Numbered from the stretch's first letter, positions 8,619 to 18,252 are shown. The stretch: 64,000 bases of DNA from Rhizobium sp. CB3090 (GCF_029714285.1 NZ_CP121662.1:310001-374000), one strand, 5' to 3'. Notes: generated by a model not told the origin, from the sequence alone. Program-made: numbers and translations.

Positions 8619-9866
8619 TCAGGGCGCGAAGCGGTCCGGTGCGTAAGCCGAGATGTCGATGAACGGCTTTTCACCGGTAATCAGCTCGGCAAGCACGCGT
8701 CCCGTCACGGGTCCTAGCGTTAGGCCATGATGTGCGTGGCCAAAGGCGAACCACAGGCCTTCGTGGCGCGGCGCCTTGCCGATGATCGGCATCATATCCG
8801 GGGTGCAGGGGCGGGCGCCCATCCAGGGCTCTGGGTCGAGTCTCTCGCCGAGCGGAAAGACGGTGCGGGCGACGGCTTCGGCACGGTCAAGCTGGATCGG
8901 TGTTTTCGGCGCATCGCGCAGTGCAAACTCCGCCCCAGTCGTCAGCCTGATGCCGCGGCTCATCGGCGCCAGAAGATAGCCGCGCTCGGCATCCAGCGTC
9001 CAATTGTTGAGGATTGCGTTGTCCTCGGTGGCGTAATGCATGTGATAGCCGCGCTTGACGCCCAGCGGAAAGGCATAGCCGAAACGCTTCGTCACGAGAT
9101 CGGCCCAGGGGCCGAGAGCGACGACGGCATCCTCCGCCTCGATCGAGCCTTCCGACGTCGCCATCTTCCAATGGGAGCCGGACCGGCCAAGTGAGACGGC
9201 GTCGCCGACCGTAAAGCGCCCGCCGATGCTCTCGAAATAAGCACGGTAAGCAGCGATCAGCCCATGCGGATCGAGCACGGACCAGGGGTCGCGCCAGCGC
9301 AGGCCGCCGGAAAAGCTGCCCTTGATGTGCGGCTCCAGCGTCGCGATATCGGCACCGGTCAGTGCGTCATAAGCGATGCCGAATTCGCGGTTGAGGCGCT
9401 CGGCCTCGGCGAATTCCGCATCGCGTTTTTCGTTCGTGCGGAAAATCTCCATCCAACCATTTTTGCGGATCAATTCCTCGGCGTGGGACGCTTCTATCAA
9501 GTCATTGTGCTCGCTGATCGAATGCTCGATCAGCGGCGCATAGGCGCGCGAGATCATCTCATGCCGTTTGGTATTGGAATTCCACCAGTAGCGGGCCAGA
9601 AAGGCAATCTGCCCGGGCAGCGCGCGCAGGTGATAATGTGCATCGATGCGGTTGTTGAAGGCGTAGCGCAGCAGCAGGCCGAACTGCTGCGGAAAGCCGT
9701 AGGGCACGACGCCTTCGCGCTGGATCAGTCCGGCATTGCCGAAGGAGGTCTCTTTACCGGGAGCTTTGCGGTCGACAAGAGTGACCTGGCGCCCGCGCCG
9801 CTGGAGATGGATGGCCGTCGATATGCCGACGATGCCTGCACCGAGCACGATTGCGTCTTTTGCCAT
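8619..9866 (-). CDS. FAD-dependent D-amino-acid dehydrogenase-like oxidoreductase
   Basis: A 415-residue DAO-superfamily enzyme. The N-terminal dinucleotide fold is VLGAGIVGISTAIHLQRRG (residues 7-25). KETSFGNAGLIQREGVVPYG resembles the FAD contact region of DadA small subunits, and the C-terminal GHAHHGLTLGPVTGRVLAELI completes the FAD site. Members oxidise D-amino acids, glycine derivatives or hydroxyproline. It lies 112 bases after the polyketide-operon methyltransferase in the same direction, so it could be co-transcribed, but the gap with a hairpin makes this uncertain. Confidence 0.8.
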   Translation of the reverse strand: MAKDAIVLGAGIVGISTAIHLQRRGRQVTLVDRKAPGKETSFGNAGLIQREGVVPYGFPQQFGLLLRYAFNNRIDAHYHLRALPGQIAFLARYWWNSNTKRHEMISRAYAPLIEHSISEHNDLIEASHAEELIRKNGWMEIFRTNEKRDAEFAEAERLNREFGIAYDALTGADIATLEPHIKGSFSGGLRWRDPWSVLDPHGLIAAYRAYFESIGGRFTVGDAVSLGRSGSHWKMATSEGSIEAEDAVVALGPWADLVTKRFGYAFPLGVKRGYHMHYATEDNAILNNWTLDAERGYLLAPMSRGIRLTTGAEFALRDAPKTPIQLDRAEAVARTVFPLGERLDPEPWMGARPCTPDMMPIIGKAPRHEGLWFAFGHAHHGLTLGPVTGRVLAELITGEKPFIDISAYAPDRFAP

Positions 9867-9898
9867 GTTCCCTGCTATCCGCGTGCTTCTTTTTATTT

Positions 9899-9927
9899 GA
9901 GCATGGTCCTATCCCAAAACCATGCTC
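9899..9927. repeat. Hairpin resembling a dispersed rhizobial palindrome
   Basis: GAGCATGGT (9899-9907) and ACCATGCTC (9919-9927) form a 9-bp stem with an 11-base loop. The GAGCATG...CATGCTC ends recall a short palindromic repeat common in rhizobial intergenic DNA. No T run on the minus strand, so it is not a canonical terminator of the upstream gene. Confidence 0.45.
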
Positions 9928-9978
9928 CAAGCAGCGAAAATGCCTGCCAAAATGCTGCGGCGCAAATGAAAAATGCAA

Positions 9979-10476
9979 TCAAGCCCCGACCTGTCTTAAG
10001 GCCGCATTTTCAGCGCGAATGCGAATGGTAAGAATGGCTGCGTTGAGCAGCGAGAAGATCAAGGCGTAAAGCGGCAGGCCGAACGCAAGCGGCAGCACGG
10101 CGATCTCGCCGATGACCACGGCGTAGTTCGGATGGCTGAGGAAACGATAGGGTCCGTTTGTCACCAAAGCTGCGCCGGGCAACACGATGATCCGCGTCGT
10201 CCAGCGTCCTTTCAGAGTCGCGAGCACCCAAACGCGGAGGCCCTGCAGCACCATGAAAACGATGAACCAGATCAGGCTGACTGGTCGGTCTGCGGCCAGA
10301 AGCCACAGACCGACGAGCCAGGCCGCATGCATCGCGACCATGTAGGGATAGTGTTCCGGTGCGATCTCCCGGGCGCCGCGAGCAAGGAGAGCGGCGGTGT
10401 TGCGCCGGGCGTGCAGCAGTTCGGCCAGCCTCTGCAGCGTAACAAAGGTCAAAAGTGCGATCGATGGCCAAACCAT
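9979..10476 (-). CDS. Membrane methyltransferase, isoprenylcysteine carboxyl methyltransferase family
   Basis: A 165-residue integral membrane protein with four to five hydrophobic segments and the ICMT/PEMT-like C-terminal motif GPYRFLSHPNYAVVIGEI (about residues 110-127). The ATG at 10476 overlaps the stop of the polyketide synthase gene by one base, so the two are translationally coupled. Known type III PKS operons such as Bacillus bpsAB pair a synthase with a protein of this family that methylates alkylpyrones; the same role is inferred here, using S-adenosylmethionine as donor. Confidence 0.8.
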   Translation of the reverse strand: MVWPSIALLTFVTLQRLAELLHARRNTAALLARGAREIAPEHYPYMVAMHAAWLVGLWLLAADRPVSLIWFIVFMVLQGLRVWVLATLKGRWTTRIIVLPGAALVTNGPYRFLSHPNYAVVIGEIAVLPLAFGLPLYALIFSLLNAAILTIRIRAENAALRQVGA

Positions 10477-11528
10477 CAGGCGGCCTTCTTCAGCGTGACG
10501 CAACTCGCCGCAAAGCCGGGACCCATGGCGACCAGGGCCGAACGCCGCGGCAGGCCGGCGCTGATGGCGCGCTCCAGCACGAAGAGCACGGTCGGCGACG
10601 ACATATTGCCGTAATCGCTGACCACTTCACGTTCGATATCCAGCGAGCCGGGTTCCAGACCGAAGGCGGTCTCCAGCGCCGCCAGCACCTTGGTGCCGCC
10701 GGGATGGCAGATGAAGCGGTCGACATCGGATATAGCCAGGCCGGCGCGGCCGAGAATGCCGGCGACGGCGGGTTTGATATTCGCTTCGGCAAAGGGCGGC
10801 AGCGACTGGTCCAGGATGATGCCGAAGCCCGTATCGTCGATCTTCCAGCCCATGATGCCAAGCGAATCGGGAAAGAGATGCTCGCCCGTCGATTCGATCT
10901 CTGCGAGACCATCCTTGCCGGTGCGCAGGATACAGGCGGCTGCGCCATCGCCGAACAGCGCCGTCGCGACAATGTTCGGCCGCGTCAACTCGTCCAGCCG
11001 GAAGGCGAGCGAGCAGAGCTCGAGGGCAATGAACAGCACGACAGCGCCAGGCCGGCTCTTTGCCATGCGCGAGGCGATACCAAGGCCGGAAACGCCGGCC
11101 GCGCAGCCGAGGCCGAAGACCGGCACGCGCTCGATATCGGAGCGGAAGCCCAACTCGCGCGAGAGCCGCGCCTCCAGGCTAGGTGTCGTAACGCCCGTCG
11201 ACGACACCGTTACGATGCAATCGACCTCTTCCGCCTTCAGGCCGGCGCGTTCCAGCGCGTCGGTCGCGGTCTTCGTAAAGAGCTGGCTTGCGACCTCGGC
11301 ATAGGCTTCCATCCGGTCCTGCCACCCATGCGATTGCTCGAACCAGGAGAGCGGCCGGGCAACATATCGTTTGCGTATGCCGGCGCTGTCGAACACGCGG
11401 GCGAGATGCTTAAAATCGCGAAACCGATCGGAAAACAGGCGGCCAGCGGTCTCGGCGGCCTCCGATTGGTAGAGGATGTTGTCGGGCGTGGCGACAGCCA
11501 GACTGACAAGCTTGACGGTATCGGTCAC
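10476..11528 (-). CDS. Type III polyketide synthase (chalcone synthase-like)
   Basis: A 350-residue homodimeric-type synthase of the CHS/STS superfamily. The catalytic triad is visible: Cys142 in VFGLGCAAGVSG, His275 in RFICHPGGTK, Asn308 in DYGNMSSPTVLF. The family C-terminal GPGFAAS loop is present near residue 338. It lacks plant-specific GFGPG wording but keeps the equivalent glycine-rich loop. Likely extends a fatty acyl starter with malonyl-CoA to an alkylpyrone or alkylresorcinol; starter and product cannot be read from sequence. First gene of the minus-strand pair with the methyltransferase. Confidence 0.9.
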   Translation of the reverse strand: MTDTVKLVSLAVATPDNILYQSEAAETAGRLFSDRFRDFKHLARVFDSAGIRKRYVARPLSWFEQSHGWQDRMEAYAEVASQLFTKTATDALERAGLKAEEVDCIVTVSSTGVTTPSLEARLSRELGFRSDIERVPVFGLGCAAGVSGLGIASRMAKSRPGAVVLFIALELCSLAFRLDELTRPNIVATALFGDGAAACILRTGKDGLAEIESTGEHLFPDSLGIMGWKIDDTGFGIILDQSLPPFAEANIKPAVAGILGRAGLAISDVDRFICHPGGTKVLAALETAFGLEPGSLDIEREVVSDYGNMSSPTVLFVLERAISAGLPRRSALVAMGPGFAASCVTLKKAA

Positions 11529-11723
11529 GTGTTTCTCCTTGCGACCCGCGGCGGGTACTGAGGTGAAACACGCCAGCAGCAGGAATTATTCAGTAGCGTC
11601 GGTCACAAAAGAGTGAGGGCAGGTCGCGATAGAAGCGCGAGAAAAATATTGGATGGCTGCGAATAAAATGAACGGATCGCGTGTTCTCCCACCGCAACAT
11701 TCATTTTGCCAAGGAGCAATCCC

Positions 11724-12266
11724 ATGACGACTACCGCTTTCCGCCTGGCTTCCGTCGGTCTCGGCGCCTGCCTCACTCTCGGCGTTCTCACGGTTCCGGT
11801 TTTCGCGGCTGGCGACAACAGCAGCACGACACCTACCTGCAAGAAAGGCGAGATCTACGACACGAAGACGAAGAAGTGCGTGAAGCAGCAGGGCGCCAAT
11901 ATCACCGACGAGAACCGCGCCGACTATGCTTATTCGCTCGCCAAGAAGGACCACCGCTATGAAGAAGCGCTGGCAGTTCTGGATACGATGCAAAACCCGA
12001 ACACGGCCGAAGCGCTGAACTATCGCGGCTATGCCACCCGCAAGCTCGGCCGCACGGATGAAGGCATTTCCTACTACCTGAAGTCCGTCGCAATGGACCC
12101 GAAATACTCGTTGGTTCGCGAATATCTCGGCGAAGCCTACGTCATCAAAGGGCAGATCGACCTCGCCAAGGATCAGTTGAGCACGATCAAGACGCTCTGC
12201 GGCAACACCTCCTGCGAGGAATACCAGGACCTGAACAACGCCATCCAGAATCCGTCGAGCCTCTGA
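11724..12266 (+). CDS. Secreted TPR-repeat protein
   Basis: A 180-residue protein with a signal peptide (residues 1-28, ending VPVFA) and two to three tetratricopeptide repeats, seen at EEALAVLDTMQNPNTAEALNYRGYATRKLG in pieces and at ISYYLKSVAMDPKYSLVREYLGEAYV. Two cysteine pairs, in CKKGEIYDTKTKKC and LCGNTSC, suggest disulfides in the periplasm. AAGGAG at 11711-11716 sets the ATG at 11724. It is 60 bases upstream of the ECF sigma gene in the same direction, so it may be co-transcribed. Function unknown. Confidence 0.8.
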   Translation: MTTTAFRLASVGLGACLTLGVLTVPVFAAGDNSSTTPTCKKGEIYDTKTKKCVKQQGANITDENRADYAYSLAKKDHRYEEALAVLDTMQNPNTAEALNYRGYATRKLGRTDEGISYYLKSVAMDPKYSLVREYLGEAYVIKGQIDLAKDQLSTIKTLCGNTSCEEYQDLNNAIQNPSSL

Positions 12267-12326
12267 TTTCGGGCGTCGGACCTGAGGCGACCGGCATAAG
12301 CAGTCAGTATTCAGAGGGATATCCGA

Positions 12327-12965
12327 GTGTCAGTCGCTCATTCCACAATTTCTGCTTATAGTCGGGTAAAATCGGAACCGCCGGCAAGGCCGGCGATTCC
12401 CAAAAACGCGAACCTCGCGGAGGGTGCCATAGCCAGCGAAGAGGATATCAGGGCGGGTCTGTCGCAGCATCTGACGCGGCTCTGGCGCTATGCGGTGGTG
12501 CTGTCTCGCCAACGCGACGTCGCGGATGATCTGGTGCAGGCGACCTGCGTCAGAGCACTGGAGCGGGCTGGGCAGTTCGCGGCCGGGACACGGCTCGATC
12601 GATGGTTGTTTTCGATCCTGCACTCGATCTGGCTGAATGAGATACGAGCGCGCCGGGTGCGCATGGGCCAGGGATTTGTCGATGCCGACGAGACATTGGT
12701 CTTCGACGGTGCGCGCGAGACGGAGACGCATATCCTCGCCGGCCAGGTGCTGAAACAGGTGCAGGCGCTGCCGGAAGCGCAACGTACCGCCGTGTTCCTC
12801 GCCTATGTTGAAGGACTTTCCTATCGCGAAGTGGGGGAGGTTTTGGATGTGCCGATCGGAACGGTGATGAGCCGGCTGGCGGCGGCGCGGGCGAAGCTCG
12901 CCGATGGTGCGGGACCCGCGGATGGCGCGGCTTTCCGGGGCCGGGCGACTGGGGAACGGGAATGA
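12327..12965 (+). CDS. ECF-family RNA polymerase sigma factor
   Basis: A 212-residue group 4 sigma factor. Region 2 spans about residues 45-110 (LTRLWRYAVVLSRQRDVADDLVQATCVRAL) and region 4 about 135-190, with SYREVGEVLDVPIGTVMSRLAAAR as the helix-turn-helix. The start is GTG at 12327, preceded by AGAGGGA. A 35-residue N-terminal tail precedes region 2. The next gene overlaps by four bases (ATGA) and encodes its probable anti-sigma factor. The controlled stress is unknown; the EcfG partner PhyR is not seen. Confidence 0.9.
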   Translation: MSVAHSTISAYSRVKSEPPARPAIPKNANLAEGAIASEEDIRAGLSQHLTRLWRYAVVLSRQRDVADDLVQATCVRALERAGQFAAGTRLDRWLFSILHSIWLNEIRARRVRMGQGFVDADETLVFDGARETETHILAGQVLKQVQALPEAQRTAVFLAYVEGLSYREVGEVLDVPIGTVMSRLAAARAKLADGAGPADGAAFRGRATGERE

Positions 12966-13765
12966 GTGAACTAGACAACAAAAAAATGCCCTCGGACGAG
13001 CTGCTGACTGCCTTCATCGACGGCGAGTTGAACGCCGCCGAGAGTGACAGAATAGAAAAGCTGATCGCCAGCGACGCCCAAGTGGCGGAGCGCTTCGACT
13101 TCTTGTCGCGCAGCGATCTGCCCTTCCGTGAGGCATTCGAACCCGTGCTTGCCGCCGCCCCGAGCGCCAAGCTTACCGCCATGCTTGCTGCCATCCCTTC
13201 CGCAAGCGAGCAAAGGAAGGCTACTTCCGGCGTCAGTCGCCGTGGCTTCCTGTCCGCGATCGCCGCCTGCCTTGTCGTGGGCGTCGCCATCGACCGCGCC
13301 GCGATCGGCATCAGCCGCAGCCTCAGAAAACCGGATGAGGCAAGCGAGTGGCGCGCCGTCGTCGCCGAATATCTTTCCCTTTATACGCCGGATACGCTGA
13401 GCGCGCCGGCTGGCAATCGGGCCCAACAGGTCGTGCAATTGAGCGAAGTCGGCTCCAAGCTCGGCCTCACGCTGACGCCCGAAGCCGTTGCCCTGCCGGG
13501 CATTGATTTCAAGCGCGCCCAGCTATTGAATTATGATAACAAGCCTCTGGCGCAGATCGCCTATCTCGATCCCGAAAGCGGTCCGATGGCACTCTGCATC
13601 ACCCCATCGACCAAAGGCGCCTCCGCACCGGACATGGAAAACCGTCGCGGCATGAATGTCGTCTACTGGTCGAACGCGACCCTCGCCTTCATGCTGATCG
13701 GCCATTTGCCGATCGACCGGATGAAGGCGCTGGCGGATGGCGTTCGGGGGAGCTTGGCGGCTTGA
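12962..13765 (+). CDS. Membrane-anchored anti-sigma factor
   Basis: A 267-residue protein with a cytoplasmic N-terminal domain (DELLTAFIDGELNAAESDRIEKLI, residues 12-35) like anti-sigma domains, one predicted membrane helix at about 96-112 following a twin-arginine RRGF, and a periplasmic C-terminal domain of about 150 residues. It overlaps the sigma gene by four bases, the usual arrangement for a sigma/anti-sigma pair. No canonical HxxxCxxC zinc motif is seen, so it belongs to a non-ZAS type. The periplasmic part may sense an envelope signal. Confidence 0.82.
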   Translation: MSELDNKKMPSDELLTAFIDGELNAAESDRIEKLIASDAQVAERFDFLSRSDLPFREAFEPVLAAAPSAKLTAMLAAIPSASEQRKATSGVSRRGFLSAIAACLVVGVAIDRAAIGISRSLRKPDEASEWRAVVAEYLSLYTPDTLSAPAGNRAQQVVQLSEVGSKLGLTLTPEAVALPGIDFKRAQLLNYDNKPLAQIAYLDPESGPMALCITPSTKGASAPDMENRRGMNVVYWSNATLAFMLIGHLPIDRMKALADGVRGSLAA

Positions 13766-13930
13766 GATTGAGCCTTTCCCCAACGCGTGAGAAGGGTTAG
13801 CTCCCGCAAATCGCACGATTCAAAAAGAATTTGGCGAAAACTCATCCTGCTGATATTCTCCGCCCAACGAAAATCGAATGAGCGCCTGCAGCATGCCCTG
13901 GGGCCTTGCGCGGCGCGGTGGAAAAGATAC

Positions 13931-15505
13931 GTGAGTGACCCCGACAGCGGCAGAGCGCCGCAGGCAAACGGGGCGTCGGTAGCAGAGCGCAGGAAGGGTA
14001 AATCCTCCCGGCGCGGTAAGCGTAAGCGTGGCAGTCCCGCCCGTCCGAACGCTTTTTCTGCGGAGGCCAACCAGACCGGCACGTCCGGCCCGGTGGCGAC
14101 ACGCCCGATAGACAACGATACCGGTTCTCCGGGCAAAAAGCGCAAGCGTCGCCGCCGTTCCCGTGGCGGAGCGCAGGATGGCGCGCAACATGCTTCCACA
14201 AATCAGCAGCAGGCATCCACGGCGCCGGAACAGCGCCCTGCGGCCGGGCCATCGCATAAGAATGGCAAGAACAGGCGCAAGCATCGCAGCAAGCGCGGTT
14301 TGCAAGGCCGCCCGCTGGTGCATGAAAAGACGGCGCAGATCGTAGCTCCCGTCGCTCCCGTCACCGCTGAACAGGCGCCTGTCCGGAATGATCATCATAA
14401 TGACCGGCATCCGCCGGCGCAGCGCCGTGATGGCCACGCACTGCATCAGCATGCCGATGGAGAGTACCGTCCCGTCGATCTCTACGCGGCGCTCGATCTC
14501 GGTACCAACAATTGCCGTCTGCTGATCGCGCAGCCGACGAGGCCGGGCCAGTTCCGCGTTGTCGACGCCTTTTCCCGCATCGTTCGTCTCGGCGAGGGAC
14601 TTGGCGCCAGCGGCCGGCTGTCGAGCGATGCCATGGACCGGGCTGTCGAGGCGTTGCGCGTCTGCGCCGGCAAGCTGAAGACGCGTGAGATCCGCCGCAT
14701 GCGGCTGATTGCCACCGAAGCCTGCCGCGCGGCGGAGAACGGCGAAACTTTCCTCACCCGCGTTACGGAAGAAACCGGCCTACGGCTGGAAATCATCGAT
14801 CGCGAGACCGAGGCGCGGCTTGCCGTCTCCGGCTGCTCGTCGCTGGTCGGTCCCGAGGCGCGCTCGGTCGTGTTGTTCGATATCGGCGGCGGCTCTTCGG
14901 AAATCGCCGTCATCCGCATTGGCGAAAACCGCTCCAGCCGGCTCGCCAATCACATCACCCACTGGACTTCGCTGCCGGTCGGCGTCGTGACGCTCTCGGA
15001 ACGCCACGGTGGCCGCGATGTCACGCCGGAACTGTTCGAGACCATGGTGCGCGAAGTCGAGGGCATGCTCGAACGCTTCGATTGCCCGCCGGTTCAGGGT
15101 GCTGCCCGCGACAGCGGCGATTTTCATCTGATCGGCACATCCGGCACCGTGACGACGCTTGCCGGCGTCCATCTCGATCTGCCGCGTTACGACCGGCGCC
15201 GGGTCGATGGTGTCTGGCTGTCCGATGATGAGGTGACGGCCATGCAAGCGAAGCTGCTTTCCTGGGATTTCGCCGGGCGCGCCGCCAACCCCTGCATCGG
15301 GCCGGACCGCGCCGATCTCGTTTTGGCGGGCTGCGCCATTCTCGAGGCGATCCGCCGCCGCTGGCCGAGCCCGCGCATGCGCGTTGCCGATCGCGGCCTG
15401 CGCGAAGGATTGCTGACCGATATGATGGCGGATGACGGCGTGTGGCGGCGGGGCCGTTCGCGCCGCGGCCATCGACCGAGGGATATGAAGGGGCCGCAGA
15501 CGTGA
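13931..15505 (+). CDS. ppx: Ppx/GppA-family phosphatase with a basic N-terminal extension
   Basis: About 524 residues. The C-terminal two thirds is an exopolyphosphatase/guanosine pentaphosphatase domain beginning [20 protein letters not shown] and including [16 protein letters not shown] as phosphate-binding motifs. The first 170 residues or so are low-complexity and rich in Lys, Arg, Ser and Gln ([15 protein letters not shown]), probably disordered and nucleic-acid or polyphosphate binding. Start is uncertain: GTG at 13931 gives a family-like beginning (SDPDSGRAP); a longer frame opens at 13787. The stop overlaps rlmE by four bases. Confidence 0.8.
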   Translation: MSDPDSGRAPQANGASVAERRKGKSSRRGKRKRGSPARPNAFSAEANQTGTSGPVATRPIDNDTGSPGKKRKRRRRSRGGAQDGAQHASTNQQQASTAPEQRPAAGPSHKNGKNRRKHRSKRGLQGRPLVHEKTAQIVAPVAPVTAEQAPVRNDHHNDRHPPAQRRDGHALHQHADGEYRPVDLYAALDLGTNNCRLLIAQPTRPGQFRVVDAFSRIVRLGEGLGASGRLSSDAMDRAVEALRVCAGKLKTREIRRMRLIATEACRAAENGETFLTRVTEETGLRLEIIDRETEARLAVSGCSSLVGPEARSVVLFDIGGGSSEIAVIRIGENRSSRLANHITHWTSLPVGVVTLSERHGGRDVTPELFETMVREVEGMLERFDCPPVQGAARDSGDFHLIGTSGTVTTLAGVHLDLPRYDRRRVDGVWLSDDEVTAMQAKLLSWDFAGRAANPCIGPDRADLVLAGCAILEAIRRRWPSPRMRVADRGLREGLLTDMMADDGVWRRGRSRRGHRPRDMKGPQT

Positions 15506-16221
15506 CCAAGCCAACCATCGCCGGCAATCGTACGGGCCGCAAACTCGGCCAGCGCGTCAAGAAAAAGAAGCTGAAGGCCTCCTCGCGGCAATGGCTGGAA
15601 CGGCACATCAACGACCCCTATGTGCAGCGCGCCCAGCTTGAGGGCTACCGCGCCCGTGCCGCCTTCAAGCTGCTGGAGATCGACGAGAAGCACCACATCC
15701 TCAAAGGTGCACGTCGCATCATCGATCTTGGCGCTGCGCCGGGGAGCTGGTCGCAGATCGCCGCCAAGGTCACGGGATCGACGGAAGAGGATATCCGCGT
15801 TGCGGCGATCGACTTCCTGGAAATGGCGCCGCTTCCGGGCGTCACCATCCTGCAGCTCGACTTCCTGGATCCGGACGCACCGCAGCGGCTGATCGACGCC
15901 GTCGGCGGTACGCCCGATCTGGTGATTTCGGATATGGCCGCACCGACGACCGGCCATCACCGTACCGACCACCTGCGGACCATGCATCTCTGCGAAGTCG
16001 CGGCGCATTTCGCTGTCGAAGTCCTGGCCGAAGGCGGGCACTTCCTTGCCAAGACCTTCCAGGGCGGTACGGAACGTGACCTGCTGACCTTCCTGAAGCA
16101 GAATTTTCGCCAGGTCATTCATGTGAAGCCGGGCGCGTCGAGGTCCGAATCGGTGGAGATGTTCCTGTTGGCGAAGGGCTTCAAAGGCCGCAGCATGGAC
16201 GACGAAGCAACGAGTGCTTGA
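15502..16221 (+). CDS. rlmE: 23S rRNA 2'-O-ribose U2552 methyltransferase (FtsJ/RrmJ)
   Basis: A 239-residue SAM-dependent enzyme that methylates U2552 in the ribosomal A-loop. The K-D-K-E tetrad is visible: K56 ([11 protein letters not shown]), D144 ([11 protein letters not shown]), K184 (LAKTFQGG), E219 (SRSESVEMF). The SAM loop is [14 protein letters not shown] at 15502 overlaps the phosphatase stop (GTGA), showing coupling. The N-terminal 25 residues are basic, as usual for rhizobial RlmE. Confidence 0.95.
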   Translation: MTKPTIAGNRTGRKLGQRVKKKKLKASSRQWLERHINDPYVQRAQLEGYRARAAFKLLEIDEKHHILKGARRIIDLGAAPGSWSQIAAKVTGSTEEDIRVAAIDFLEMAPLPGVTILQLDFLDPDAPQRLIDAVGGTPDLVISDMAAPTTGHHRTDHLRTMHLCEVAAHFAVEVLAEGGHFLAKTFQGGTERDLLTFLKQNFRQVIHVKPGASRSESVEMFLLAKGFKGRSMDDEATSA

Positions 16222-16284
16222 TTTAGCCATCGCTTTTGTCCGATGATGCATTCCCATCGGCATCGCAGGCAGCGCATTCTTACC

Positions 16285-16668
16285 ATGCTTCTCTACGTCA
16301 CTCTCGGCTCTAACGATATTCCGCGTGCACGCAGCTTCTATGACGCGGTCCTGCCGATCCTCGGCTACCGGCGCCAACGCGAATCGGATGAGGAAATCGG
16401 CTATGCCGCCGATGGTGACACGCGATGCCGGTTCTGGGTCGTGGTTCCCTATAATCACCGCAAGGCGACCATCGGCAATGGTTCGATGGTGGCTCTTCAC
16501 GCGGAAAGCCGCGCTGATGTCGACGCCTTCTACGCCGCGGCCCTTGCCCATGGCGGCACCGATGAGGGCAAACCCGGCTTGCGCTCCTTCCATGCCAATT
16601 TCTATGCGGCTTACGTGCGCGATCCCGACGGCAACAAACTCAGCGCCGTCTGCGAGCGGCCCGCATAG
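16285..16668 (+). CDS. VOC-family protein
   Basis: A 127-residue glyoxalase-fold protein: MLLYVTLGSNDIPRARSFYDAVLPILGY at the start is the typical first module, and DEGKPGLRSFHANFYAAYVRDPDGNKLSAVC the second, with the DPDGN turn. An in-frame extension to 16243 has no ribosome site. Same orientation as rlmE, 63 bases downstream. Substrate unknown. Confidence 0.8.
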   Translation: MLLYVTLGSNDIPRARSFYDAVLPILGYRRQRESDEEIGYAADGDTRCRFWVVVPYNHRKATIGNGSMVALHAESRADVDAFYAAALAHGGTDEGKPGLRSFHANFYAAYVRDPDGNKLSAVCERPA

Positions 16669-16700
16669 CGTTTACCTTCGCCCCAACGGGTGAGATCGCA

Positions 16701-18131
16701 TCATTTCACCAACGGCACCTGCGGCTGCGTCGCGGCCACACGCTTCAAGCCGGCCTTGTGGCCGGAGACCGCTGCGCCGGCGCTGCGGTCCATGCGGATG
16801 AAGGGAATGATGGCGACTACGGTCAGGATCGAGATCGAGAAGAAGGCGATATGGAAATCGTGGACCTGCAGCTCCGTGCCGCTGAAGTAGGTCGACGTTT
16901 CCAGGATCAGGGCGGCGACGGCAACGCCGAGCGCAAGACTGATCTGCTGCATGACCGAGCTCATCGATGTGGCGTGGCTTGCCTGCTTGTCGCTGATGTC
17001 GGCGAAGGCGAGTGCATTGATCCCTGTGAAGAAGAAGGAGCGTGAGAAGCCGCCGATCAGCAGCACGCCGACGATGATGAGATGCGGCGTCCACGGCTGG
17101 AACAGACCGGTGCCGATCGTCGTCACCGTCGTGATCCCCGCTGCCGACAGCAGCGCCGTCTTGAAGCCGACCGCGTTGAATACGCGGCGGGCGATGAACT
17201 TGGTGCTGATGGCACCGATAGCGCCGGCGAAGGTAATGAGGCCCGATTGGAACGGATTGAGGCCGAAGCCGAGCTGCAGCATCAGCGGCGTCAGGAAGGG
17301 CATGGCGCCGATGCAGATGCGAAACAGCGTGCCGCCCGTAACGGAAGCGCGGAAGGTGGCATTCCTTAGAAGCGACAGGTCAAGGATCGGTGCCGGATGG
17401 CGGCGGGCATGGCCGACGTAAAGGAATCCGCAGATGAAGCCGATGACGATGGCCAAGATGCCGATGAACGGCGGCAGGGCCGGCAGGCTGATGACCGACA
17501 TGCCGAAGACGACGCCGGCCGCCGCGAAGGACGTCAGCAGGAAGCCGACGAAATCAAGCTTCGGCGGCATGGTCGCCTCGATATCCGGCAGGAAGATCGT
17601 CGACAAAATGACGCCAAGAATGCCGACGGGAACGTTGATCAGGAAGATCCAATGCCAGGAGGCGTAAGTGGTGATGAAGCCGCCGAGCGGCGGTCCGGCA
17701 AGCGGGCCGACGAGGGCGGGAATGGAAAGCAGCGCCATGGCCGATACCAGATCGCTCTTCTGCGTCGTGCGCACCAGCACAAGCCGCCCGATCGGCGTCA
17801 TCATCGAGCCGCCGAGACCTTGCAGGAAGCGAGCGGCGACGAATTCCAGGAGGTCGCTCGAGAAGGCGCACATGATCGAACCGATGACGAAGACGCAGAT
17901 CGCAAGCCGAAAGACGTTCTTTGCCCCAAAGCGATCCGCCATCCAGCCGCTGATCGGAATGAACACCGCCAGCGATACCATATAGGATGTCAGCGCCAGT
18001 TTCAGCGTGATCGGACCAACATGGAGATCCGCTGCGATGGCCGGCAGAGCGGTCGCAATCACGGTGGAATCCATCTGCTCCATGAAAAGAGCAACGGCAA
18101 GGATCAGGGGAACGATGCGATTCATAGGCAT
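16701..18131 (-). CDS. MFS drug-efflux type transporter, DHA2 (EmrB/QacA) family
   Basis: About 476 residues with roughly 14 hydrophobic segments. MEQMDSTVIATALPAIAADL (near residues 18-37) and the motif GWMADRFGAKNVF are DHA2 hallmarks, as is the RFLQGLGGSMMTPIGRLVLVR segment read in two pieces. Two in-frame ATGs at 18131 and 18125 are possible; AAGG upstream suits the second slightly better. No membrane-fusion partner is adjacent. The long upstream stretch with paired palindromes may regulate it. Confidence 0.88.
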   Translation of the reverse strand: MPMNRIVPLILAVALFMEQMDSTVIATALPAIAADLHVGPITLKLALTSYMVSLAVFIPISGWMADRFGAKNVFRLAICVFVIGSIMCAFSSDLLEFVAARFLQGLGGSMMTPIGRLVLVRTTQKSDLVSAMALLSIPALVGPLAGPPLGGFITTYASWHWIFLINVPVGILGVILSTIFLPDIEATMPPKLDFVGFLLTSFAAAGVVFGMSVISLPALPPFIGILAIVIGFICGFLYVGHARRHPAPILDLSLLRNATFRASVTGGTLFRICIGAMPFLTPLMLQLGFGLNPFQSGLITFAGAIGAISTKFIARRVFNAVGFKTALLSAAGITTVTTIGTGLFQPWTPHLIIVGVLLIGGFSRSFFFTGINALAFADISDKQASHATSMSSVMQQISLALGVAVAALILETSTYFSGTELQVHDFHIAFFSISILTVVAIIPFIRMDRSAGAAVSGHKAGLKRVAATQPQVPLVK

Positions 18132-18252
18132 ATGCCTTGGGTGAGTCGTGTCTTCGGGGAAGGGGTCCGCCTGAGACGGGCACCCGCTCTCTAATGCATG
18201 TCGCGCAAAAATGTGCGGCGGTTTTGCGAAAACGACATGCAAAAACAACGAG

